A stretch of DNA of 64,000 bases from Teretinema sp942493045 (lineage in GTDB: Bacteria; Spirochaetota; Spirochaetia; Treponematales; Treponemataceae), in assembly GCA_942493045.1 (NCBI GenBank), contig OW818665.1, forward strand, positions 186,001-250,000, given 5' to 3'. A model generated the notes under the pieces. It was not told the origin of the DNA and searched no databases. It saw only the letters and a program-made list of their open reading frames with translations. Position numbers and translations under genes: made by a program. Below, piece after piece: positions 1 to 7,858 of this stretch; the stretch's first letter is position 1; each line of letters begins with the position of its first letter.

Positions 1-2
1 CT

Positions 3-47
3 GAACGCAGCGGCACGGCGACCTTGTCGGCCCGTATCACGTTCTAA
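3..47 (+). CDS. C-terminal end of an outer-membrane beta-barrel protein (partial)
   Basis: Only the last 14 codons are inside the window, ending with TAA at 45-47. The tail ERSGTATLSARITF alternates polar and non-polar residues and ends in phenylalanine, as the last beta-strand (BamA recognition signal) of outer-membrane barrels does. It lies directly upstream of exbB, exbD and a TonB-like gene, so a TonB-dependent receptor is the natural inference. The family cannot be proved from 14 residues. Confidence 0.5.
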   Translation, partial: ERSGTATLSARITF

Positions 48-82
48 CCGGTTGTAAAAATAAAAATTTCTGGAGGTTTGAA

Positions 83-712
83 ATGTTTAGTGTACTGATA
101 TCCGGCGGGCCGGTAATGATTCCGATCGCGCTGTGCGCGGTGATGGCTACAGTGATAATTTTTGAGCGGATGATTTTTTATACCTCGATTAAAAAAGGTC
201 AGAAGGATTTACTGCCGCGAATCCGCATGAGCATCGACAAGGGTCATTATAACGAAGCCGCGGCGATCTGCGACACCGTCGACGGTCCGGTTTCCCGGCT
301 GATGAAGACTGGTATTTCCTACCGGGATTTCTCGGAAGTGGCTATTAAGGAAGCGGTCATGAATCAGGCGAACCGCGAGATTCCCCGCCTGGAGCATTAT
401 CTGTCCAGCCTGGGCACCATCGCCAATATCGCCACCCTGCTCGGACTGCTCGGTACGGTTACCGGTAATATCCAGGCCTTCGGCGTGCTCGGCAGCATGG
501 GCACCATGGGAAACCCCGCCGTTCTGGCCGGAGCGATCTCTCAGGCCCTGGTCACCACGGCCGCCGGCCTGATTGTCTCCATCCCGGCCATCATTTTTTA
601 TAATTATTTTATCGCCGAAGTAAACCGGATGGTTACCGAAATGGAAGCCTCTGTCAGCGACCTGGTATTGCTGCTGGTCGCGGGAAAGAAAGCCGATGAA
701 GTTCAAGCGTAA
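83..712 (+). CDS. exbB: MotA/TolQ/ExbB proton-channel family protein
   Basis: Inner-membrane subunit of an ExbBD-type proton channel that energises a TonB- or TolA-like partner. The 209-residue protein has a first membrane segment at about residues 8-30, a cytoplasmic loop, and two more hydrophobic segments at about 108-130 and 146-172 that carry the family-typical Gly/Thr-rich helices (GLLGTVTG, then LVTTAAGLIVSIPA). The start has a good Shine-Dalgarno (GGAGGT at 72-77). It overlaps exbD by 17 bp, and the TonB-like gene follows, so this is an energy-transduction operon. Sequence alone does not separate ExbB from TolQ, but the absence of tolA, tolB and pal and the TonB-like third gene favour ExbB. 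Confidence 0.9.
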   Translation: MFSVLISGGPVMIPIALCAVMATVIIFERMIFYTSIKKGQKDLLPRIRMSIDKGHYNEAAAICDTVDGPVSRLMKTGISYRDFSEVAIKEAVMNQANREIPRLEHYLSSLGTIANIATLLGLLGTVTGNIQAFGVLGSMGTMGNPAVLAGAISQALVTTAAGLIVSIPAIIFYNYFIAEVNRMVTEMEASVSDLVLLLVAGKKADEVQA

Positions 713-1097
713 ACTGGAAACCAGGGCCGTAGTCGACCTGGTTCCGATGATCGACGTTGTTTTCCAGCTGATCCTCTTTTTTCTGGTGTCCACGACCTTC
801 GCGGTTCTGCCGGGCATCAGTCTGGATCTGCCGCAGTCTACAACCTCTGAAGGCACGCGCACCAACGGCATTACCATTACGGTAGCCTCTTCCGGCGCCA
901 TAATGGTAAACAGCGAACCGGTGCCCCTTGAAGCCCTGGACGCTGCCCTGGAATTACTGGCGACCACCGCTCCCCGGGACGCGGTTCCGGTTAGTCTGGA
1001 AGCCGACGAGAAGGTAACCAACGGCACCATCGTCAAAATTCTTGATTCTCTGCGCCGAACCGGTTTTGTCGGGGTCAATCTCCGGACTAGAGAGTAG
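696..1097 (+). CDS. exbD: ExbD/TolR family biopolymer transport protein
   Basis: Partner of the ExbB channel. The 133-residue protein has a short basic cytoplasmic N-terminus, one membrane helix at about residues 15-38 and a periplasmic C-terminal domain. The motif LVPMIDVVFQLILFFLVS contains the essential membrane aspartate (Asp20, equivalent to Asp25 of E. coli ExbD). It overlaps the end of exbB by 17 bp, which suggests translational coupling, and the TonB-like gene starts 5 bp after its stop. Confidence 0.9.
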   Translation: MKFKRKLETRAVVDLVPMIDVVFQLILFFLVSTTFAVLPGISLDLPQSTTSEGTRTNGITITVASSGAIMVNSEPVPLEALDAALELLATTAPRDAVPVSLEADEKVTNGTIVKILDSLRRTGFVGVNLRTRE

Positions 1098-1102
1098 CGC
1101 GC

Positions 1103-2038
1103 ATGGAACGCAATGAAAATGACCGGAAACGGCTGCTGAACAGCTTAAAGCTGACCACCGCCTTCTGGATGGCCCTGCTGGTGGCTCTGATAGTCATACC
1201 CTTGAGCTCGCCCTCCGTTCCGGAGCGGAAATACAGCGAAATCAAGCTGACCTTAGCCGCTCCGGCCGCCCCGGCCGCGGCCGCCCGGGCTTCCTCCAGC
1301 ACGGCGTCAGTCAGAACAACCCAGAGCTCGCGCGCCACGCGGCCCAGTCCCACCGCTCCCAGCACCTCTAAAAACGCGCCGGAAAGCGGCTCAGTCTCGG
1401 CCTTGGGTATCCCTAATTTTTCGGCTCCGGCCAGTCAAAGCCGCAGCGATACCGCGGCCAGCGAGTATCTCGATTTTTCCAGCGCCCAGAGTACCGTGAA
1501 CCCGCGTACCAGCGCCGGTCAGGTTTCTGAATTTGAAGGAACGGCCGGAACAGTCGCCCAAAATTCCACCAGCGCCGCCCGGGTAACCGGCGGTCAACGC
1601 ACCGCCAGCGGTACGGCCAGTTCCAGTACTCTTTCCGCCCTGGATACCATAAGTGGTCAAGCGACCACCGGAACAACTACCAGTACAACCGGGACGGCCG
1701 CATCCGGTTCCGGAACGGCTGTTACGAGTACGACCACCTCGAATGTCGGTCCGTTGAGCTTTGACGGCACTCCGCGGCGTTTGATCGAACCGCTGGAGCC
1801 GGCTATTACCTTGCCGCCGGAGCTGGCCAAACAGGTGGATACTGCCCGCCTGGTCACCGTTGAATTTACGGTGCGTCCCGACGGAACTGTCCCCGGCAGC
1901 TTGATCTTTTTTACGCCTTCGGCCTCTTTGCCGCGCGCGGTGCAGGACTATTTACGCTCCGAATTTTCCCGCTGGAAGTTCAGTACCGGAAATTCGAATG
2001 GACAGGCCCGCTTTCAGTATAGTATAAAGGTTCAATGA
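1103..2038 (+). CDS. TonB-like energy transducer with Ser/Thr/Ala-rich linker
   Basis: Probable TonB-type protein carrying ExbBD energy to outer-membrane receptors. The 311-residue chain has a charged N-terminus, one membrane anchor at about residues 17-37, a low-complexity periplasmic linker (about 50-215) and a C-terminal domain (about 240-311) with the TonB pattern: VTVEFTVRPDGTVPG, then an SEFSRWKF helix, then a final beta-strand. The linker is rich in Ser, Thr, Ala and Gly instead of the usual Pro-Lys/Pro-Glu repeats, so its extended form would differ from E. coli TonB. It follows exbB-exbD closely and overlaps the next gene by 4 bp (ATGA). Confidence 0.75.
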   Translation: MERNENDRKRLLNSLKLTTAFWMALLVALIVIPLSSPSVPERKYSEIKLTLAAPAAPAAAARASSSTASVRTTQSSRATRPSPTAPSTSKNAPESGSVSALGIPNFSAPASQSRSDTAASEYLDFSSAQSTVNPRTSAGQVSEFEGTAGTVAQNSTSAARVTGGQRTASGTASSSTLSALDTISGQATTGTTTSTTGTAASGSGTAVTSTTTSNVGPLSFDGTPRRLIEPLEPAITLPPELAKQVDTARLVTVEFTVRPDGTVPGSLIFFTPSASLPRAVQDYLRSEFSRWKFSTGNSNGQARFQYSIKVQ

Positions 2039-2724
2039 GAGATTCGATCGACGCCATTGCCTTTGACATTGACGGGACCCTGTATCCTGACACGGCCTTC
2101 ACCGTGCGGCTACTGCCTTTTTTGCTGACCAATCTCCGTTTTATGATTACCTTCGGCCAGGTCCGCTCCGATATCCGCGTGTTGCAGGAAAAGGGCGAAG
2201 GTTTTCCGCATCCGGATTTCTTCGGCCTGCAAGCCTCCCTTTTCGCCCGACGTTCGGGTTTAACGGAAGGCGAAGCCCGTTCCCTGATCGACCGCAAGAT
2301 CTATCAGGGCTGGCGGCCGCTTTTCGAGCAGATCAAGCCCTTTCCCCATCTTCCTGAAGCCTTTCACGCCTTTCACGCCGCCGGTTTGAAGATCGGTATT
2401 ATGTCCGATTTTCTGCCGGATCAAAAAGGTGATATCTGGGGTTTACGCGCCCTCAGCGACGCCGTGCTGGGCTCCGAGGAAACCGGCGCTCTCAAGCCTT
2501 CTCCTGTGCCCTTTTTGGTACTTGCCGAGGCTTTGGGCGTCAAGCCGGAGCGGGTGCTTTACGTAGGTAACAGTTTGCGCTCCGACGTGCAGGGTGCCCG
2601 CGCCGCCGGCATGAAGACGGCTTGTATCCGCGGACCGCTGTCCACAGCGCTGCGCGGCCCGGTCCGGGAAGCCGATATTTCTTTTTCCGCCTATCGCCAA
2701 TTGGTACGGAATGTGCTAAAATAA
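2035..2724 (+). CDS. HAD-superfamily hydrolase (subfamily IA)
   Basis: A 229-residue haloacid-dehalogenase-fold phosphatase. Motif I is FDIDGTLYPDT (nucleophile Asp11, acid/base Asp13), followed by a helical cap, motif II in GIMSDF, the motif III lysine in GALKPSP and motif IV as YVGNSLRSDVQGA, where GN replaces the more common GD. It resembles phosphoglycolate phosphatase or pyrophosphatase-like members; the substrate cannot be read from sequence. Its start overlaps the TonB-like gene by 4 bp, so it is co-translated with the exbBD unit although no functional link is obvious. Confidence 0.85.
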   Translation: MRDSIDAIAFDIDGTLYPDTAFTVRLLPFLLTNLRFMITFGQVRSDIRVLQEKGEGFPHPDFFGLQASLFARRSGLTEGEARSLIDRKIYQGWRPLFEQIKPFPHLPEAFHAFHAAGLKIGIMSDFLPDQKGDIWGLRALSDAVLGSEETGALKPSPVPFLVLAEALGVKPERVLYVGNSLRSDVQGARAAGMKTACIRGPLSTALRGPVREADISFSAYRQLVRNVLK

Positions 2725-2762
2725 TCCCATTATACTAAAATGAAAGGGCGGGACAGGTAATT

Positions 2763-5700
2763 ATGTTTACTCCTGGAAATATCCTGACCATAGGCATCTG
2801 CCTGCTGCTGGTCATTCTCTTTCGTCAAATGGACAAGAGTAACCGGTCAATCGAAAAAGTCAAAAAATTCGGCGATAAGCTGAAAAATGATCTCGATATC
2901 TTCATTAAAGAAAGAACCGCTCAGCTTAATGACGCTTCGGTCGGTCTTGAGGTTCAGCAGACTAAGGCCGTAGCGGCCGTGCGCCGGCTGGATTCCATCC
3001 GGGAGGAGCTCTCGACCAAGGAAGAAGCCCTGCTGGAGCGTACTCAGGCCGTTAATGGTATCGAAAAACGCATCGCCGAATATGACCATACCCTCAAGCA
3101 ATTGATGGACATGACCCGTCAGGCCGAAATCAATCTGGAGCGCATCGCCTCCGAATCCAATTTTACCGACATGATCGGCAAACAGCTTTCCGGTGCCCAA
3201 AAACAGCTGGACGATCTGACTGCCGGTATTCCCGCTCTGCGTGAGCAGTTTGCCCAGGATAACCGCGCCGACCTCGCTTCTGCCCAGAGCCATCTGTTCG
3301 ATCAGGTGCATACCTCCGTTTCAGCCCTGGAGCACCGCGTTGAGACCATCCAGCATACCAGCGGCAAGATTCTGGAAACCGCCACCGAGAAACTGCAGGA
3401 ACTGCTTAAAAAAGCCTTTACCGAGGCCAGCCGCCGGGCCGATATTCTGGAAGACGCAGCCTTCGCCAAGCTCAAGGAACAGGCCCAGGAACGGCTGACC
3501 CGCTACAAAGAAACCATCGAAGAAAAAACCGCGGCCCTGCACGATAGCGCCAAGGAAAAGATTTCCGACACCCAGCATCTGCTGAAAGCTTTCAAAAGCG
3601 AGTGGCAGACTGAAGCCCGCGATTTTCTGGAAGCTACCCGCTCCGAAATCGCCGCTCTGGATGAAACCAGCCGCTTGCGGCTGGACGATATCTCCGGCCG
3701 TCTGGAAGGCGTTGACCGCCTGACCGCCCAAAAGGCCGGCGAGATAGACGCGGCACTGAAAGCTTTTGAGAAAAAACTGACTGACCAGGCTCAAACCCTC
3801 GACGGCCGTCTGGAACAGGAAATCAAACGTTCCGCCGCCTTGATTGCCGAGTCCACCGCCGCCATTCATGATGACGTTGAAACCGAATTTGCCGCTTACA
3901 AGAAAGATGTTGATTACCGGCTCGGCGCGCTGCGTATCTTGATAGATGATACCGACCGGCTGGAAGACCAGCTCCGCGCGGCCATGGCCGAAACCGAATC
4001 GCGCGTTAAAGCCGATTTCAGCGTCTTTACTGATGAGCAGACCGCCGGAACGGACGCCTTTGCCGGCGAGATTTCCGAACGCTCCGCGGTTCTCGTCAGC
4101 CGTATGGAAAGTCTGGAAGCCGGCTTGAATGAACTCAAGTCTAAGGCCTATGCCAATGTTTCCGAAAAACTGAAAATGTTCGAGGATGATTTCTTTGCCG
4201 ACCTGGCCAAGCGCAGTGATTCTGTCAATACCGCCCTTACGGCCTGGAAACAAAATGTCGATGAGCGTCTGGAAACGCTGACCTCGGATTCGGAATCCGG
4301 CCGTAAGGATCTGGAGACCGCCTATACCCTGGAGATGAAGGCCCGCTTGCAGGCCATCGCCGAGCAGTTCCGGGAAAACACCGCCCGGGTGGAAGAGCAG
4401 ATGCAGGAAGTGGAAGGCGAGCTGCGCGGCCGCATTACTTCCAGCGATCATTCTCTGCAAACCTTCATGGAACAGATTAAGGTCGAGTTCGCTGAAATCC
4501 GCGGCCGCGCCGAGTCTAGCCTGCAAAACGAGCTGGCCACCCATGCCCTGTCCATCCAGGAAACCATGCGCAAACAGGAACGCGACCTGGATACGCATAT
4601 CAAGGCCCTTAACGGTACCGTAGACTCGGTGCGTAACGATTCCCTTTCGGTAATCGACGCCATCAAGGCCGATTTCGCCGCCTGGAAAAACCGCTCCGAT
4701 CTGCAATACAAAGAAGCTTCCGAGGCCCTGGTCGCCAAGTTGTCCAACCTGGACAGTACCACCGCCGAAGCTATCGCCGGCATGGAAACGCTCTACCGTA
4801 CCGAATACAAATCCTTTATCGAAAAGGCTTCCGCTGACCGCGTCGCTCTGCAGCATCAGCTGGAAGTGCTCGGCGCGCGCATGACTCAAAGCGCCGAGGA
4901 TTTTGAAAGCCGCTCCGGCCGTCTGCTTTCCGACCTTTCGCGCTCCGCTGAAACGCTGACCTCCGAGCACGCCCAGCGGCTGCGGGAGCTGTCTTCCGAG
5001 ACAGAGCAGACCGTGCGTACGCTTAAAGGTACGGTGCAGGATGTCCGCGACAAGCTGGAAGCTGGACATGCCAAGCTGGCCGAAAAAATACAGAACGATA
5101 CCACGGCCCTCAGTCATAATCTGGATGAAGTTGACCGCCGCCAGAAAGCCTTTGTCGCCCAGACCCGTGTCTTTGACCGGGCCGACGAACTTAAAAAGGG
5201 CCTGGAAGGCGATATTGACCGCCTGAAGGATGAGATCGGCCGGCTGGATGTTTACCGTGAAACCATGAATACCCTTGAGCAGCAGTACGGTAAAATACGC
5301 AAGCTGGAAGACGAAACCTCCCAGAAGCTGAGCCGCTTTATCGCCGAGAAAAAGCGTATCGATATACTGGAAGCCGACTTTACCAAACTGCTGGGGCTTT
5401 CAGATTCCATTGACCGCAAGATATCAGAGCTGACCTTGACCAATGATGACCTGCAGCAATATCAAGTGCAGATCCGGCGGTTTGAGGACAGCATTTCCGA
5501 GGTTAATACCCGTTATGAGCGTCTCGATAAAAAAGCCGCCGTTCTGGACCAGACGGTTACCGGCGTGGACAAGGCCTTTGAAGAGCTAAAAACCCTGGAG
5601 GGCGCCCTCAAGAGCTACCGCGAAAACGCCGCCGGCCTACCGGAACAGCTGTCCCAGATCCGGTCCACAATGGACCTGCTGATGGAAAACAGGGAGCGCA

Positions 5701-6035
5701 CCGCGCCGTTGGTAGAAAAGCTTTCCAGTCTTGATCTGGTGCTGGAGGATGTGGAAAAAAGAGTGGAGAAGATGCAGACCGCCCGCGAGTGGCTGGCCCG
5801 TACCGAGACCCGCTTGGAAGAGATTTCCAAACAGTCCCAGGATCAGTTGAAGCTGATGGGCGATCTTTTGAAGGAAGAATCCCCGGCGCGCAAGACCAAG
5901 GGCGCTCCGCCTATCGGTATCCGCGAAAATGTGGTAAAGCTTGCCCATCAGGGTTGGAAGGTGGACGAGATTGCCCGGGCCCTGCATCTGTCCCGCGGCG
6001 AGGTTGAGCTTATTCTGGAACTGCCTCAGAAATAA
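2763..6035 (+). CDS. Giant membrane-anchored coiled-coil protein (SpiroCoCo-type)
   Basis: A 1090-residue protein of a kind I associate with spirochaetes. An N-terminal hydrophobic helix (about residues 5-22) is followed by roughly 1,000 residues of near-continuous heptad coiled coil rich in Glu, Lys, Ala and Leu. The last 45 residues form a compact domain (QGWKVDEIARALHLSRGEVE) resembling a helix-turn-helix. This suggests a structural or tethering role at the inner membrane, possibly binding nucleic acid or a partner at its end; that role is inference. A -10-like TATACT lies at 2731-2736, with a GGACAGG Shine-Dalgarno before the ATG. The 3' end overlaps convergent ispF by 26 bp. Confidence 0.75.
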   Translation: MFTPGNILTIGICLLLVILFRQMDKSNRSIEKVKKFGDKLKNDLDIFIKERTAQLNDASVGLEVQQTKAVAAVRRLDSIREELSTKEEALLERTQAVNGIEKRIAEYDHTLKQLMDMTRQAEINLERIASESNFTDMIGKQLSGAQKQLDDLTAGIPALREQFAQDNRADLASAQSHLFDQVHTSVSALEHRVETIQHTSGKILETATEKLQELLKKAFTEASRRADILEDAAFAKLKEQAQERLTRYKETIEEKTAALHDSAKEKISDTQHLLKAFKSEWQTEARDFLEATRSEIAALDETSRLRLDDISGRLEGVDRLTAQKAGEIDAALKAFEKKLTDQAQTLDGRLEQEIKRSAALIAESTAAIHDDVETEFAAYKKDVDYRLGALRILIDDTDRLEDQLRAAMAETESRVKADFSVFTDEQTAGTDAFAGEISERSAVLVSRMESLEAGLNELKSKAYANVSEKLKMFEDDFFADLAKRSDSVNTALTAWKQNVDERLETLTSDSESGRKDLETAYTLEMKARLQAIAEQFRENTARVEEQMQEVEGELRGRITSSDHSLQTFMEQIKVEFAEIRGRAESSLQNELATHALSIQETMRKQERDLDTHIKALNGTVDSVRNDSLSVIDAIKADFAAWKNRSDLQYKEASEALVAKLSNLDSTTAEAIAGMETLYRTEYKSFIEKASADRVALQHQLEVLGARMTQSAEDFESRSGRLLSDLSRSAETLTSEHAQRLRELSSETEQTVRTLKGTVQDVRDKLEAGHAKLAEKIQNDTTALSHNLDEVDRRQKAFVAQTRVFDRADELKKGLEGDIDRLKDEIGRLDVYRETMNTLEQQYGKIRKLEDETSQKLSRFIAEKKRIDILEADFTKLLGLSDSIDRKISELTLTNDDLQQYQVQIRRFEDSISEVNTRYERLDKKAAVLDQTVTGVDKAFEELKTLEGALKSYRENAAGLPEQLSQIRSTMDLLMENRERTAPLVEKLSSLDLVLEDVEKRVEKMQTAREWLARTETRLEEISKQSQDQLKLMGDLLKEESPARKTKGAPPIGIRENVVKLAHQGWKVDEIARALHLSRGEVELILELPQK

Positions 6036-6498
6036 GGCAGGAGACCCAGGCTTCTACGGCTTCCCCGGTGCCCACCGGGGCGAGCCCTTCCCCGGTTTTA
6101 GCCTTCACGAAGATCCGCTCTGCCGGGACCTTCATCACCCGAGCGATTTCCGCGCAAACCGACTCCCGCCAGGGCAGAAATTTCGGCCGCTCCAGGGCGA
6201 TTACGCAATCCATGTTTTCCAACTGCCAGCCATTTGCCGTTACGCGTTGCCAGGCGCTCTCCAGTAATTTCCGGGAGTCGGCGTTTTTCCACTGCGGATC
6301 GCTGTTCGGAAACAGTTCTCCGATATCTCCGAGACCGGCCGCCCCGAGCAGGGCGTCAATAATGGCGTGCAGCAGCACATCGCCGTCGGAATGGCCGTCC
6401 TCGCCCTTTTCAGAGGGGATCTCGACCCCTCCGAGCATCAGGGCCCTGCCGGCGATCAGCCGGTGGCGGTCGTAACCCAGTCCGGTGCGTATCTTCAT
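6010..6498 (-). CDS. ispF: 2-C-methyl-D-erythritol 2,4-cyclodiphosphate synthase
   Basis: Fifth enzyme of the non-mevalonate (MEP) isoprenoid pathway; it cyclises 4-diphosphocytidyl-methylerythritol 2-phosphate and releases CMP. The 162-residue protein shows the family signature: metal ligands Asp10 and His12 in GLGYDRH, GHSDGDVLLH with His44 as third ligand, and GAAGLGDIGELFP. The C-terminal VKAKTGEGLAPVGTGEAVEA matches the trimer-pocket motif. It overlaps ispD by 4 bp and completes the carD-ispD-ispF operon. Confidence 0.97.
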   Translation of the reverse strand: MKIRTGLGYDRHRLIAGRALMLGGVEIPSEKGEDGHSDGDVLLHAIIDALLGAAGLGDIGELFPNSDPQWKNADSRKLLESAWQRVTANGWQLENMDCVIALERPKFLPWRESVCAEIARVMKVPAERIFVKAKTGEGLAPVGTGEAVEAWVSCLISEAVPE

Positions 6499-7199
6499 GA
6501 AAGATCTCCCTGATAGGTAATTTTACGGTTGGTCATTTCACCGGGGCAGGTGTACACTTCGCCGGCGTAGCGGGCCCATATCTCGGTATCATCGGTACAG
6601 AGCAGGTTTTCAATGTCTGCGCGGCGGTGAGCTTCGAGCAAATCTTCGAAAAAGAATCCTTGGGGGGTTTGAACCGCTCCGAGTGTTTCCCGGTTCAAAT
6701 GCTCGAGGATGCGTCCGTCTTCGGAGAGCACCTTACAGGTGTCTACCACCGGGATAACCGGAACGGCGGCCTGGCGTGCCAGTGTGGTTCGGTATACGCT
6801 TTCGATAAGCTGCGGTGTCACGAAGGGGCGGGCCCCGTCATGCACCAGAACTATGTCGGTTCTTGACTGAAGACGGTTTAAAAATTCCAGCCCCTGACGC
6901 ACGGAATCCTGGCGGGTCGCTCCGCCTTCCGTGTACAGCGGTTCGATATGCAGTTCTTCCAGCAAAGCGCGAACCCGGCTGTCGCCGCGGAGGGCGCGAT
7001 CGGCTTCGGCGCTGCCGTTTTGCGGTACCGTTATCAGCAGGGTTGAAAAAAGGCGGGTGGCGAGAAAGGCGAGTGCACAGCTGGAAAGCACTGTAGCGCC
7101 TTCCGGATGACCGGTCCCCATGGGCAGGTATTCTTTTTTTACCGTTAAACCCATGCGGGTGGAGCGGCCGGCAGCGGTAATCAACGCGCAGGCGGCCAT
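6495..7199 (-). CDS. ispD: 2-C-methyl-D-erythritol 4-phosphate cytidylyltransferase
   Basis: Third MEP-pathway enzyme, transferring CMP from CTP to methylerythritol phosphate. The 234-residue Rossmann-like nucleotidyltransferase has the N-terminal CTP-binding loop AAGRSTRMG with Lys21/Lys22, the VLVHDGARPFV motif and the LGAVQTPQGF segment typical of IspD. Its ATG lies just past the carD stop and it overlaps ispF by 4 bp. Gene order carD-ispD-ispF is conserved in several phyla, mycobacteria included. Confidence 0.96.
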   Translation of the reverse strand: MAACALITAAGRSTRMGLTVKKEYLPMGTGHPEGATVLSSCALAFLATRLFSTLLITVPQNGSAEADRALRGDSRVRALLEELHIEPLYTEGGATRQDSVRQGLEFLNRLQSRTDIVLVHDGARPFVTPQLIESVYRTTLARQAAVPVIPVVDTCKVLSEDGRILEHLNRETLGAVQTPQGFFFEDLLEAHRRADIENLLCTDDTEIWARYAGEVYTCPGEMTNRKITYQGDLS

Positions 7200-7202
7200 C
7201 GA

Positions 7203-7820
7203 TCAGTCGTCCGAATCGTCCGTGTCGTCCAGATCATCTTCCTCGGGCAGTTCATTCTCCACGAACTCCTCGTCATCGTCCACCAGGGCGGCGACTACCC
7301 CCGGTATTCCCGGGGTTACGGCGCCAAGCGGTTCAAGATGGGTATGGATCAGGGCTTCGATTTCATCCCGGGGCATATCCAGAGAGTAGGTGATTTCGTC
7401 TTCCAGCAGTTTGCGGGCCGAGTCATAGAGCTTGCGTTCCAGAATCGGCAGTTCCTTCACCTTGCTGCGGTGATACAGGGAGCGGACAATTGTGGCAATA
7501 TCGATGACACTGCCTTTTTTGAGCAAATCCAGATTAATCTGATAACGCAGTTTCCAGTCTGAAGGAATCGGTTCAAATTCCTGCGAGATTAAATCCAGGG
7601 CCCGGCGGGCTTCGTCCTGGGAAACAATCGCGCGGATGCCGAGTTCCTCGGCTTTTAAGACCGGTACCATTACCGTCATGTCCGAAACGTCCAGATAGAT
7701 AACGTAATAAAGGACAGGTTCGTTCTTGAACGTCTTTTCCTTGATCTCGAGAATCTTGCCGACACCCTGGCTGGGATAAACGACCTTTTGATTAACCTTG
7801 AAGGTTGTGGTTTTGCTCAT
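7203..7820 (-). CDS. carD: CarD/CdnL-family RNA polymerase-binding regulator
   Basis: Binds the RNA polymerase beta subunit and stabilises open promoter complexes. I place the start at 7820 (MSKTTTFKVNQKVVYPSQGVG), giving 205 residues; the upstream in-frame extension lacks family similarity. The N-terminal Tudor-like RNAP-interaction domain (about 5-60) is followed by a helical DNA-binding domain (about 65-165; VRSLYHRSKVKELPILER). Unlike typical ~160-residue members it has a strongly acidic tail of about 25 residues ending DDTDDSDD. A promoter with no Shine-Dalgarno lies just upstream, so the mRNA may be near-leaderless. It heads the ispD-ispF operon. Confidence 0.92.
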   Translation of the reverse strand: MSKTTTFKVNQKVVYPSQGVGKILEIKEKTFKNEPVLYYVIYLDVSDMTVMVPVLKAEELGIRAIVSQDEARRALDLISQEFEPIPSDWKLRYQINLDLLKKGSVIDIATIVRSLYHRSKVKELPILERKLYDSARKLLEDEITYSLDMPRDEIEALIHTHLEPLGAVTPGIPGVVAALVDDDEEFVENELPEEDDLDDTDDSDD

Positions 7821-7858
7821 AACTGTCTCATAATAGCATAAAAAACGGCCGCCGTCAA
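7821..7858 (-). promoter_or_regulatory. Promoter of carD, near-leaderless
   Basis: Minus-strand -35 TTGACG (7853-7858), 17-bp spacer, -10 TATTAT (7830-7835). The expected transcription start is near 7823, putting the ATG at about +4 with no Shine-Dalgarno. The -35 overlaps the stop codon of the upstream binding-protein gene. Confidence 0.6.

Noticed and set aside
3321..5117. A long open frame (598 codons) on the strand opposite the coiled-coil gene
   Set aside because: It mirrors the Glu/Lys/Ala codon bias of the sense gene, has Gly/Phe/Gln-rich nonsense composition, no Shine-Dalgarno or promoter, and no recognisable domain.
6010..6035. Possible frameshift or misassembly because the coiled-coil gene and ispF overlap
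   Set aside because: Both reading frames end normally with family-typical C-termini; a 26-bp tail-to-tail overlap is ordinary in such a dense genome.
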